A stretch of 64,000 nucleotides of DNA from Actinocatenispora sp036503555 (lineage in GTDB: Bacteria; Actinomycetota; Actinomycetes; Mycobacteriales; Micromonosporaceae), in assembly GCA_036503555.1 (NCBI GenBank), contig DASXWQ010000042.1, positions 147,766 through 211,765 of the forward strand, written 5' to 3'. The position numbers were made by a program, and so were the translations under genes. The notes under the pieces were generated by a model. The model was not told the DNA's origin, searched no databases, and saw nothing but the letters and a program-made list of their open reading frames with translations. This document shows, piece by piece, positions 25,373-35,258 of the stretch (position 1 is its first letter; every line of letters starts with the position of its first letter).

Positions 25373-26962
25373 GTGGCACAGGCGAGCCGGACCGAGCGCT
25401 ACGTCGGGCTGGCCGGCGCGATCCTCGTCGCCGCCGCCGGATACGGCGTGGGCGCCCTGCCCGGGCACACCCCGTTCGGGCAGTTGCCGACTCCGACCCG
25501 GCTGGCCGACCCGGCGTACGCGGTGGGCATGGCGGCGTGGCTGGTCGGCGTGGTGCTGCTGGTCGTGGCCTGGCTGCGGCTTCGCCGCCCCGCGTACGAG
25601 GGGGTGCTGTCGGACCGGTGGATGCTCGTCACCGTCGGCCTGTGGGCGCTGCCGATGCTGCTGTCCGCCCCGCTCGGCAGCCGCGACGGCTACGCGTACG
25701 CCGCCCAGGGCGACCTCTACGCGCACGGCCTTGACCCGTACCAGGTGGGGCCGTCGGCGCTGCCGTCGCGGTGGCTGGGCGAGATGTCGCCGTCGTGGCG
25801 GGACAGCCCCGTGCCGTACGGGCCGCTGGCGCTGCTGGTGACCCGCGTCGCGGCGGCGCCGGGAAACCTCACCGTCGCCCTCGTGGTGTTGCGGCTGGCC
25901 GCGCTGGCCGGTGTGCTGCTGCTGGCGTGGCACCTGCCGCGGCTGGCGCGGGCCTGCGGCGTACCGGCCGGGGCGGCGTGCTGGCTCGGCCTCGGCAGCC
26001 CGGTCCTGCTCGTACACCTGGTGTCCGGGGCGCACAACGACGCGCTGATGCTGGGCCTGCTCGTCGCCGGCCTGGCGTACGCGGCGCGGCGGCGCGGGGT
26101 ACCGGCCGGGCTGGCGCTCGGCCTCGCCGCCGCCGTCAAGATCACCGCCCTGGTGGCGCTGCCGTTCGCCGTCGTCCTGCTCCTGCCGGCGACGCGCCTC
26201 CTGGCTGCGGCCGGAACCTCGCCCGGCGCCGGCCCGGCGACCCGCGTGGACGCCGACCCGGAGACGGGCCGCGGCCCCGGACCGGACGCGCGACGAGGCT
26301 CGGCGGCGGGTGTCGGGCGGTTGGTGCGTGCGGCGGTGGCGCCGTTCCTCGCCGGTGCGGTCGGGTTCGCGGCGGTGACACTGGTGTCCGGGCTGGGATT
26401 CGGCTGGGTGTCGGCGCTGTCCGGTACGGAGGCGTCGGTGCAGTGGACGTCGCTGCCGACCGGCGTCGGCATGGTCCTCGGCTTCCCGCTGGCGGTCGCC
26501 GGTCTGCCGGGCGCCGGCGGGGTGCTCGCCGTCTGCCGCGCCGTCGCGTTCTACGCGGTGCTGCCGGTCGTACTCGTCGCGCTGTGGTGGCCGCTGCGGC
26601 ACGGCGCCGCCACCCGTACCGTCGTCGCCCGGGCCGGCTGGGCGCTGGCAGCGCTGCTGCTGTGCTCGCCCACCGTCCACCCGTGGTACGTGCTGTGGCC
26701 GGTGGCGGTGCTCGCCGCCGCCGTCACCGACCAGCGGGTCGTACGCACGCTCGCGGTGCTGCTGGTCGTGCTGACGGCGCTGGTGCTGCCGGACGGGTAC
26801 AACCTGGCGCGGGTGACCGCGCCGGTCGGCGCGCTCGCGGACGTGGCGGTGGTGGTGGCGCTGGCGGTGTCAGCCGTACGCCGGTGGCGGGGTGACGCCC
26901 GGATGAGGATCGTCACCCCGGCGGTCACCGTCAGAAACCGAGCGCCTGGGCCCGACGCTTGA
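25373..26962 (+). CDS. Polyprenol-phosphomannose-dependent alpha-1,6-mannosyltransferase (MptA/MptB family)
   Basis: A 529-residue integral membrane GT-C glycosyltransferase with about 12-13 hydrophobic helices. The catalytic-loop acidic motif follows the first helices: SRDGYAYAAQGDLY, then a periplasmic loop DPYQVGPS...WRDSPVPYGPLAL, typical of MptA/MptB. In mycobacteria these extend the alpha-1,6-mannan core of lipomannan using polyprenol-P-mannose; synteny with Rv2175c points to the Rv2174 (mptA) position. A disordered cytoplasmic loop (about 280-320) is rich in Gly/Pro/Arg. Start GTG 25373 with GGGAG upstream. The 3' end overlaps the convergent HTH gene by 32 bases. Confidence 0.88.
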   Translation: MAQASRTERYVGLAGAILVAAAGYGVGALPGHTPFGQLPTPTRLADPAYAVGMAAWLVGVVLLVVAWLRLRRPAYEGVLSDRWMLVTVGLWALPMLLSAPLGSRDGYAYAAQGDLYAHGLDPYQVGPSALPSRWLGEMSPSWRDSPVPYGPLALLVTRVAAAPGNLTVALVVLRLAALAGVLLLAWHLPRLARACGVPAGAACWLGLGSPVLLVHLVSGAHNDALMLGLLVAGLAYAARRRGVPAGLALGLAAAVKITALVALPFAVVLLLPATRLLAAAGTSPGAGPATRVDADPETGRGPGPDARRGSAAGVGRLVRAAVAPFLAGAVGFAAVTLVSGLGFGWVSALSGTEASVQWTSLPTGVGMVLGFPLAVAGLPGAGGVLAVCRAVAFYAVLPVVLVALWWPLRHGAATRTVVARAGWALAALLLCSPTVHPWYVLWPVAVLAAAVTDQRVVRTLAVLLVVLTALVLPDGYNLARVTAPVGALADVAVVVALAVSAVRRWRGDARMRIVTPAVTVRNRAPGPDA

Positions 26963-27284
26963 CCTCGGTGGCGCGGTTGTCACCGAGCGCTTCCGCGGGT
27001 ACACCCGGGAGTGAATCGTCGGGTGTGTAGAGCCACCGGAAGGCCTCCTCGTCGTTGTACCCCGCGTCGTGCAGCAGGGTGAGAATGCCGGGGAGGTGCT
27101 TCAGCGTCGTGGCTGATCCGATCAGTTCGACGGGCGTCCGCAGGACACCGTCCTTGCGCAGCGCCAGGAGCCGTCCTTCGCGGATCAACTGCCGCACCCG
27201 GTTCACGGGCATGTCGAGTCGTTCGGCGACGTCGGGGAGGGCCAGCCAGGCGGCGGGCTCGTTCGGCGTTTCGGTCACCCGCAC
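26931..27284 (-). CDS. Rv2175c-like HTH DNA-binding protein
   Basis: A 117-residue protein with a MerR/excisionase-like winged HTH (LALPDVAERLDMPVNRVRQLIREGRL) followed by a C-terminal domain (LPGILTLLHDAGYNDEEAFRWLYTPDDSLPG). This matches M. tuberculosis Rv2175c, a DNA-binding protein phosphorylated by the neighbouring kinase PknL. A PASTA kinase gene is 1.9 kb away here, so the pairing is retained. Start is a GTG at 27284, or the next GTG at 27278; neither has a good Shine-Dalgarno sequence. Its 3' end overlaps the mannosyltransferase gene on the opposite strand. Confidence 0.88.
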   Translation of the reverse strand: MRVTETPNEPAAWLALPDVAERLDMPVNRVRQLIREGRLLALRKDGVLRTPVELIGSATTLKHLPGILTLLHDAGYNDEEAFRWLYTPDDSLPGVPAEALGDNRATEVKRRAQALGF

Positions 27285-27545
27285 AGAGTGCCACGTCCAC
27301 GCGGGATTCCCAGTACGGCCTGCCGACCGCTATCGTCACTCCGGACGAATCAGGCGTCCGTCGTTCCGGCACATTTCCGGCACGGTCTCCGGCGGTGCAC
27401 GCCGCCAGGCGTCCGTCGACCCACGACCTGCCGGGCAACCCCGGATCCTGACCACCGACCGCGTCCGCCCCCGGCGGGCACGGCACACGTTCGGCGACGA
27501 CCCCGTACCACCCCTGTCCGGGTCGCCACCGAAGAAAGGAACCAG

Positions 27546-28067
27546 GTGAGTTTCTGGCAGGCAGCACGCCGTGAGGCGTCCGGCACGCTGCGATCCTTCC
27601 GGTACGACTTCGTCCAGGTCCTGCTCGGCCAGCGCGGCTCGCGCCGGGTCCTGGCCGTGACCGGGCTGACGGCGCTGGTGGCCGCCGGCGGCGTGGGGAC
27701 GGCGTTCGCGGTCGCGGGCGGCGGCACGCCGGCACCGCAGGCCGGCGACCGGCCGGCCGTCGTGACCAGCGCACCCAGCGGCGGCAACGTCGCCGACACC
27801 ACCGACCCGGGGCCGGCGTCCGGCGGGCTGAGCACGTCGCCCAGCGCGTCCGCCACGCCCAGCGGTTCGGCGGAGCCGACCATGCCGGCCGGCTCGGGGG
27901 CCAGCACGAGGCCGCGCCCGACCAGCGGCGACCCGACCCCGGAGCCCGGGCCGACCAGGACGAAGCCGAAGCCGCCACCGTCGCACAGCGCGTCCCCGAC
28001 GCCGACGCCGAGCTCGCCGAGCCCGACGCCGAGCGACCCGGGCAGCGGCTCCCCATCCGCCGAGTGA
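27546..28067 (+). CDS. Single-pass membrane protein with Pro/Ser/Thr-rich exterior
   Basis: A 173-residue protein of unknown function. A cytoplasmic N-terminus (VSFWQAARREASGTLRSFRY) is followed by one hydrophobic helix (about 36-60, VLAVTGLTALVAAGGVG) and a long Pro/Ser/Thr/Gly-rich C-terminal region ending PSDPGSGSPSAE, likely extracytoplasmic and possibly O-mannosylated. Start: GTG 27546 with AAAGGA upstream. It sits between the Rv2175c-like gene and the MIRU-like element. Low-complexity composition prevents family assignment; an O-mannosylated role would fit the mannosyltransferase nearby but is only a suggestion. Confidence 0.75.
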   Translation: MSFWQAARREASGTLRSFRYDFVQVLLGQRGSRRVLAVTGLTALVAAGGVGTAFAVAGGGTPAPQAGDRPAVVTSAPSGGNVADTTDPGPASGGLSTSPSASATPSGSAEPTMPAGSGASTRPRPTSGDPTPEPGPTRTKPKPPPSHSASPTPTPSSPSPTPSDPGSGSPSAE

Positions 28068-28160
28068 CGTCTCCGGCGCCGACCGCGAACCCCGGTCGGC
28101 GCCGGACTCGTCCGGGTGCCCGTTCGCGGCGCCGGCGCCACATCCGACCGCGCCCCGGGC

Positions 28161-28174
28161 TAGGGTCGGGCGCC
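28161..28174 (+). promoter_or_regulatory. -10 element of a probable leaderless transcript
   Basis: TAGGGT (28161-28166) ends eight bases before the ATG of the mini-ORF at 28175. With a normal start-site distance the transcript would begin at or next to the A of ATG. The same TAGGGT spacing occurs before the DUF1028 gene (46139-46144). Confidence 0.5.
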
Positions 28175-28258
28175 ATGAGCGAGCGCCAGCGAGCGAATCG
28201 GAAGCACTGCGCGAAGGGGCCTCACGGGCGATCCGACCGGAGGGAGGAACGGCCGTGA
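28175..28258 (+). CDS. 27-codon MSER mini-ORF (third MIRU-like element)
   Basis: ATG to TGA, product MSERQRANRKHCAKGPHGRS followed by DRREERP, exactly 27 codons like the copies near miaA. Ungapped, 15 of 27 residues and about 59 of 84 bases match (hand count). Its TGA overlaps the methyltransferase GTG (GTGA at 28255-28258). It carries GGAGGGAGG upstream of that GTG. The element is 80 bases from ATG to GTG. It probably opens a leaderless mRNA and couples translation into the methyltransferase gene; a free peptide function is not shown. Confidence 0.5.
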   Translation: MSERQRANRKHCAKGPHGRSDRREERP

Positions 28259-29037
28259 GTGAACTGACCGAGCGGGACATCCTCGTCCGCGAGTCGTACC
28301 CGGACGGTCGTCACCTGGACACCCGCCGCTCCATCTACCGGTACCGGGTGCCGGCGCTGGACCTGGTCGGCGCCGTCCTGGCGGAGCTGCCCACGACGAC
28401 CGGGCTCGTCGTCGACGTCGGCTGCGGCAACGGGGCGTACGTCTCGCGGCTGCGCGCCGAGCGTCCGGCGCTCCGGGTACTCGGGCTGGACCTGTCGCCG
28501 GGGATGGCCACGGCGACAGGCGCGCCGGCCGCCGTCGCGGACGCGACCCGGCTGCCGCTGCCGGACGGGGTCGCCGACGGCGTGCTCTGCCTGCACATGC
28601 TCTACCACGTACCCGAGCCGGCGGCGGCCGTCGCCGAACTGGCCCGGGTACGCGCCGCCGGTGGCACGGCGCTGGTCGCCGGCAACGCGACCGACGACAA
28701 GACGGAGATCACCGCGCTGTGGCGGGCCGCCGCGTACGCCGCGACCGGGACCGACCACCGCGTCCCCGACGTCACCGAGCACTGCTCGCTGGAGTACGCG
28801 GAGGAGCTGGCGCGGGCGCGGTTCGCCGAGGTACGGCGGATCGACCTGCGCGGCGAGGTGGTCGTGCCGGAGCCGGGTCCGGTGCTGGCGTTCCTGGACT
28901 CGCAGCGCGCGATCACCGGCCGGGGCCTGCCGGTGGACGAGGTGCTGGCGGCGGCGGAGCGGCTGCTGACCGACAGCATCGGCCGGGTCGGCGCGTTCCG
29001 GTTCACCAGTCACGTCGGCATCCTGGTCTGCCGGTAG
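28255..29037 (+). CDS. Class I SAM-dependent methyltransferase
   Basis: A 260-residue protein with the Rossmann SAM-binding pattern: motif I VVDVGCGNGAY, an acidic residue ending strand 2 (LGLDLSPG), motif II ADATRLPLPDGVADGVLCLH, and the ubiE/Methyltransf_11-type core. Substrate unknown. Start is GTG 28255, overlapping the TGA of the upstream mini-ORF; SD GGAGGGAGG lies nine to sixteen bases before it. No neighbouring pathway identifies the acceptor. A methyltransferase of this type may act on a small molecule or lipid quinone-like substrate. Confidence 0.88.
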   Translation: MSELTERDILVRESYPDGRHLDTRRSIYRYRVPALDLVGAVLAELPTTTGLVVDVGCGNGAYVSRLRAERPALRVLGLDLSPGMATATGAPAAVADATRLPLPDGVADGVLCLHMLYHVPEPAAAVAELARVRAAGGTALVAGNATDDKTEITALWRAAAYAATGTDHRVPDVTEHCSLEYAEELARARFAEVRRIDLRGEVVVPEPGPVLAFLDSQRAITGRGLPVDEVLAAAERLLTDSIGRVGAFRFTSHVGILVCR

Positions 29038-29150
29038 CCGGCATCCCGGACACGCCGGGCGGCGCGGAAACGGGTGGTTGGCGACGATTCGGCCACGTAC
29101 CCGGCCGGCTTGGTCGGCGTACGCCGGGCCGGTCTCTACACTCGCGAACA

Positions 29151-31000
<1,850 letters not shown>

Positions 31001-31001
<1 letters not shown>

Positions 31002-31837
31002 TGCGCTTCGGCGCACACGTCTCGACCGGCGGTGCGCTCGCCACCGCACCCGGCCGTGCCCGCGCGATCAGCGCCGACTGCGTGCAGGTGTTCGTCGGCA
31101 ACCCGCGCGCCTGGCGTACCACGCCGATCACCGCCAAGGCCGCCGAGGAGTTCCGGAAGGCGTGCGCGGAGACCGGCGTCGAACCGTTCGTGCACTGCAT
31201 GTACCTCGTCAACTACGGCACCGCCGACGACGCGCTGCGGGCGCGGTCGGTCGCCGCGCTGGAGCACACCATGCGCGTCGCCGACGAGCTCGGCGTGACC
31301 GGCGTCGTCACGCATCTGGGCTCCCACAAGGGAACGGGCTTCAACACCGGGCTGGACCGGCTGGTCGACGCGCTCGCCGCCGGGCTCGCCGCGAGCGAAC
31401 ACACCCTGTTGCTGCCGGAGAACTCGGCCGGCTCCGGCGACACCGTCGGCTCGTCGGTGGCGGAGCTGGCCGCGATCTCCGACCGGCTCGGCGCACCCGA
31501 CCGGCTCGGCGTGTGCCTAGACACCGCGCACCTGTTCGCCGCCGGGTACGAGATCCGCACGCGGGCCGGGCTCGACGCGCTGTTCGGCGAGTTCGACGCG
31601 GCGATCGGGCTGGACCGGCTGCGGCTGGTGCACCTCAACGACTCGAAGACCGACCTGGGCTCCCGCGTCGACCGGCACCAGAACATCGGCGACGGCCACA
31701 TCGGTACGGCCGGCTTCACCGAGTTCGTCAACCATCCGGCCGTCGCCGGCGTACCCGGGGTGCTGGAGGTGCCGGGGCTGGCCGGCAAGGGCCCCGACGC
31801 GGCGAACCTCGACCGCCTCCGCGCCATGCTGCGCTGA
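31001..31837 (+). CDS. nfo: Deoxyribonuclease IV (AP endonuclease)
   Basis: Zinc-dependent AP endonuclease of base excision repair, 278 residues, TIM barrel. Metal ligands and hallmark strings are visible: GAHVSTGG at the N-terminus, HCMYLVNYGT, THLGSHKGTG, LLPENSAGSG, CLDTAHLFAAGY, and HLNDSKTDLGSRVDRHQNIGDG. Start ATG 31001 overlaps the kinase stop by one base (TGATG), so it is translationally coupled to a PASTA kinase, an unusual pairing. It is followed by the GDSL gene after about 95 bases. Confidence 0.96.
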
Positions 31838-31932
31838 TCCCGCGCCCGGTTGGGCAAAAGTACCGGTACTGGTCGTACGCCGGAACTGGGAGGATTCCGT
31901 GCGCCTGATATCCCTGTCCAAGGAGAAGGCGC

Positions 31933-33078
31933 ATGGCTCCCCTACACAGACGCCTGCTCGCCGCGCTGGGCGCGGCGGTCCTCGGCACCCTCGCCGCCGG
32001 CGTACCCGCCGGAGCCGCGGCCGCGGACGGCGGCCGGCCCACCGCGATCGTGTCGATGGGCGACAGCTTCATCTCCGGCGAGGGCGCCGGCGACTACGAG
32101 CCGGGTACCGACCAGCCCGGCAACTTCTGCCACCGGTCCGCGAACGCCGAGGTGCACGAGACGACGATCGCGGTCGACGCGCAGATCAACCTCGCGTGCT
32201 CCGGCGCCGTCACCGACAACATCGGCATCGGCGGCACCCCGCAGAACGGCGAACAGCCGCAGGCCGACCACCTGCGACAGGTCGCGAAGGACTACGACGT
32301 CAAGCTGGTCACGCTCACCGTCGGCGCCAACGACGTCGGCTTCACCCCGCTGATCCTCGACTGCATCAAGGCGTACTTCCTGATCGCGCCGCGGTGCGAG
32401 GACACCTGGGCGCAGAAGGTGCCGGACGGGCTCGCCGCGGCCGCGACGAAGGTCGAGCGCAACCTCGCCGACATCCGTGCGGTGATGCGCGCGGACGGCT
32501 ACGCCGACACCGACTACCAGCTCGTGTTGCAGAGCTACTCGTCGCCGGTCACCGAGGACAACCGGTACTCGCTGACGAAGCTGTTCCACGGCTGCCCGAT
32601 CCGCGACGACGACGCCGACTGGGCGCGCAACGTCGTGGTACCGGCGTACAGCGCGACGTACGCGCGGATCGCGCGCGACACCGGCGTACGGCTGCTGGAC
32701 CTCGGGCCGTTCCTGCGCGGGCACGAGGCCTGCGCCCGCGGCATCACCGCCGACCAGCAGTGGGCGAACGGCATCGTGATCGACCTGGCCCAGATCCGGA
32801 ACGGGCTCGGCGAGAACATCGTCCGGCAGTCGCTGCACCCCAACGCGGCCGGCCACGCGCAGATGGGCCGCTGCCTCGGCGGGTTCTACGCGATGTCCGC
32901 GCCGGACGCCGCCTGCGTCCTCGGCGCCGATGGCAACGCCACCGCGGTACCCCGCTCGGTCGCGGCGGCCGCCGCCCCGGTCACCGTCACCGCGCTGCCC
33001 CGCCAGCCCGAACCCGACCCGTACGCCGACCCGCGCAACGCCGCCGCCGCCCGCGGCGACCGCCACAGCCGGCACTGA
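31933..33078 (+). CDS. Secreted SGNH/GDSL hydrolase
   Basis: A 381-residue exported hydrolase. Signal peptide (MAPLHRRLLAALGAAVLG to ...GAAAA). SGNH blocks: block I SMGDSFISGEG (nucleophile Ser), block II-like LACSGAVTDN, block III GANDVGF, block V SLHPNAAGHAQM with the catalytic Asp/His region. Cys pairs in FCHRS/LACSG and DCIKAYFLIAPRCED probably form disulfides, as in Streptomyces-type SGNH lipases. RBS AAGGAG upstream. The C-terminus is a low-complexity Pro/Asp/Arg tail. Probably an extracellular esterase or lipase. Confidence 0.9.
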   Translation: MAPLHRRLLAALGAAVLGTLAAGVPAGAAAADGGRPTAIVSMGDSFISGEGAGDYEPGTDQPGNFCHRSANAEVHETTIAVDAQINLACSGAVTDNIGIGGTPQNGEQPQADHLRQVAKDYDVKLVTLTVGANDVGFTPLILDCIKAYFLIAPRCEDTWAQKVPDGLAAAATKVERNLADIRAVMRADGYADTDYQLVLQSYSSPVTEDNRYSLTKLFHGCPIRDDDADWARNVVVPAYSATYARIARDTGVRLLDLGPFLRGHEACARGITADQQWANGIVIDLAQIRNGLGENIVRQSLHPNAAGHAQMGRCLGGFYAMSAPDAACVLGADGNATAVPRSVAAAAAPVTVTALPRQPEPDPYADPRNAAAARGDRHSRH

Positions 33079-33131
33079 CGCGCCGACCACGGCCACGGCG
33101 CGGACGGCTCGGGCCGTCCGCGCCGGGCGGG

Positions 33132-34133
33132 TCAGCGGGCGAGCAGGCCGGTCAGGACGTCGACGGCGCGGTCGAGGCCGGCGTCGTCGACGTCCAGGTG
33201 GGTGACCAGCCGAGCCGCGGTCGGCGACATCGCACCCAGCAGTACGCCCGCGTCCGCGGCGCGCCCGGCCAGCTCCGGCCCGGTCAGCGGCGCCTTGGTG
33301 AGGTCGAGCGCGACGATGTTGGTCCGAACCGACCCCGCCACGTACTCGCCGAGCGCGGCGGCGAGCCGGCCCGCGCGGGCGTGGTCGTCGGCGAGCCGGT
33401 CGACGTGGTGGGCCAGCGCGTACCGCCCGGCGGCGGCGAGGATGCCGACCTGCCGCATCCCGCCGCCGAGCCGCTTGCGGACGAACCGCGCCTCCGCGAC
33501 CCGGTCGGCGCTCGCCAGCAGCACCGAGCCGGCCGGCGCGCCCAGCCCCTTCGACAGGCAGACCGACATCGTGTCGAACAGCGCCCCGTACTCGGCGAAC
33601 GGCACACCGTCCGCGACGTGCGCGTGCCAGATCCGGGCGCCGTCGCAGTGCAGCGCCAGGCCGTGCCGGTCGGCCACGTCGCGCAGCGCCCGCAGGTCGG
33701 TGAGCGGCAGCACCGTACCGCCGCGCATGTTGTGCGTGTTCTCCACGGCCAGCGCCGCCGTCGGTACCGAGTAGTACCCGCGGGGCGAGATCTGCGCCTC
33801 GATCGCCGGCGCGGACAGCTCCGCCCAGGTACGCGTGGTGATCCCGCCGTACGCCGCCGCCGCGCCCATCTCGAACCGCGCCACGTGCGCCTGGATGTCG
33901 CACAGCAGCTCCTCGCCCGGCCGGACGAGCAGTTGCAGGGCGATCTGGTTGGCCATCGAGCCGGTCGGCGTCCACAGCGCCGCCTCGTACCCGAACAGGT
34001 CGGCCACCTCGCGCTCCAGCGCGTTGACGGTGGGATCCTCCCCGTACACGTCGTCGCCGACCTCGGCGGCGGCCATCGCCGCCCGCATCCCGTCCGTCGG
34101 TTTCGTCACGGTGTCGCTGCGCAGATCGATCAC
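33132..34133 (-). CDS. Low-specificity L-threonine aldolase (PLP)
   Basis: Cleaves L-threonine to glycine and acetaldehyde, with PLP. The protein has 333 residues. N-terminal IDLRSDTVTKPTDGMRAAM and GDDVYGEDPTVNALE are family hallmarks; the PLP lysine is in CLSKGLGAPAG; HCDGARIW holds the ring-stacking and Asp residues. Start is GTG 34133. Convergent to the GDSL gene and divergent from a small membrane protein gene. The beta-eliminating lyase family also contains tyrosine phenol-lyase-like enzymes, but the length and motifs fit threonine aldolase. Confidence 0.92.
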   Translation of the reverse strand: MIDLRSDTVTKPTDGMRAAMAAAEVGDDVYGEDPTVNALEREVADLFGYEAALWTPTGSMANQIALQLLVRPGEELLCDIQAHVARFEMGAAAAYGGITTRTWAELSAPAIEAQISPRGYYSVPTAALAVENTHNMRGGTVLPLTDLRALRDVADRHGLALHCDGARIWHAHVADGVPFAEYGALFDTMSVCLSKGLGAPAGSVLLASADRVAEARFVRKRLGGGMRQVGILAAAGRYALAHHVDRLADDHARAGRLAAALGEYVAGSVRTNIVALDLTKAPLTGPELAGRAADAGVLLGAMSPTAARLVTHLDVDDAGLDRAVDVLTGLLAR

Positions 34134-34197
34134 GCCGTCGATCCTGTCACGCCCCGGTGCGGTCGCGTTTCTGGCCGGGCACTGCTACAACCGGATC

Positions 34198-34560
34198 GTG
34201 AGCGACGACGCGACCGTACGGCCCGCCGGCGCCCGGTCACCGACCTGGCAGCGGGTGCTGATGCCGCCCGCCGTCGCGCTCGCCGTGGTCTCTTTCGCCG
34301 CGCTGGCCTGGATGGTCGGCGCCGCCGTGGCGGGCGAGGCGCATCCGGCGGTGCGGCTGCTGGCGGCGCTGCCGCTCGTACCGCCGGTGCTCGGCGCGGT
34401 GTTCGGCGCCCGCGCCGGCCGCCGCCGCGGCGGCCTCACCCCCACCCTGTGGTACGCGGCGCTCGGTGCCCTGCTCGCCCTGGCCGTCGTCGCCCTGGTC
34501 CTGTACGGCGTCCTCGCCGTCGTCGCGTACCTGTTCGCGCACAGCGGCTGGCAGTTCTGA
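34198..34560 (+). CDS. Small membrane protein
   Basis: A 120-residue protein with three or four hydrophobic helices (AVALAVVSFAALAWMVGAAV, LLAALPLVPPVLGAVFG, YAALGALLALAVVALVL, VLAVVAYLFAHSG). A positively charged GARAGRRRGG loop follows the second. No family is recognised. The GTG start at 34198 has no SD; TACAAC at 34186-34191 lies six bases upstream and may be the -10 of a leaderless mRNA. Function unknown. Confidence rests on the clean hydrophobic pattern and codon use. Confidence 0.65.
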   Translation: MSDDATVRPAGARSPTWQRVLMPPAVALAVVSFAALAWMVGAAVAGEAHPAVRLLAALPLVPPVLGAVFGARAGRRRGGLTPTLWYAALGALLALAVVALVLYGVLAVVAYLFAHSGWQF

Positions 34561-34722
34561 CCGCACGGGTGGTGTCGCACGGGCCACCGGGGGTCGTCCG
34601 TTCCGGCCGGATCGGCCCGGTTCGGCTGCGGGTCCGCGCGCGGCGGCGCAGCCTCGACCTGGGGTGGCCGGGCAGCCGGCGACCGGCCGGCGTCTCAGGT
34701 ACCGCCCCGACGGGGAGGGGAC

Positions 34723-35160
34723 ATGACACCGGACGAACGCAAGCAGGCGATGCGACACCTCACGGACGAACTGTGGAACAAGGGCAACCTCGACATCTGC
34801 GACGAGATGTACGCGGCGAACTGTTCGTTCCACCAGCCGTCGTTCGAGATCGACGGGGTACCCGGGCTCAAGGCGTTGGTCTCCGACCTGCGCCGGGCGC
34901 AACCCGACCTGCACATGGACGTTCAGGACGTCCTGTGCGACGGCGACATGTGCTGCGCGCGCTGGACCTCCGGCGGTACCCCCACCGGTGAGTTCCGCGG
35001 CATGCCGGCCACCGGCCGGTCGTACGTGATGACCGGGATGACGATGGCCAAGTTCGACGGCGACCGGATCGCCGAGGAATGGACCAACTACGACATGCTC
35101 GGCGCGCTCCAGCAGGCGGGGGTCATCCCAGAGTCGGCGATGCAGCCGCACACGACCTGA
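34723..35160 (+). CDS. SnoaL-like ester cyclase family protein
   Basis: A 145-residue SnoaL-like protein: FHQPSFEIDGVPGLKALVSDLRRAQPDLHMDVQ is the conserved family block, with RGMPATGRSYVMTGMTM and WTNYDMLGALQQAG later. Members have an NTF2-like cone fold; most are of unknown function and only a few cyclise polyketides. SD GGGGAGGGG upstream of the ATG is strong. No biosynthetic cluster is adjacent, so a general stress or detoxification role is more probable than polyketide cyclisation. Confidence 0.88.
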   Translation: MTPDERKQAMRHLTDELWNKGNLDICDEMYAANCSFHQPSFEIDGVPGLKALVSDLRRAQPDLHMDVQDVLCDGDMCCARWTSGGTPTGEFRGMPATGRSYVMTGMTMAKFDGDRIAEEWTNYDMLGALQQAGVIPESAMQPHTT

Positions 35161-35258
35161 CGCCATACGCGGCCCGGTCCGTCGGCCACACCGGCGGACC
35201 GGCGCCGGCCAAGCTGCGGAGCCGGTCAGCCGCCCACCGGACCCGCTCGCGGAGCCGG

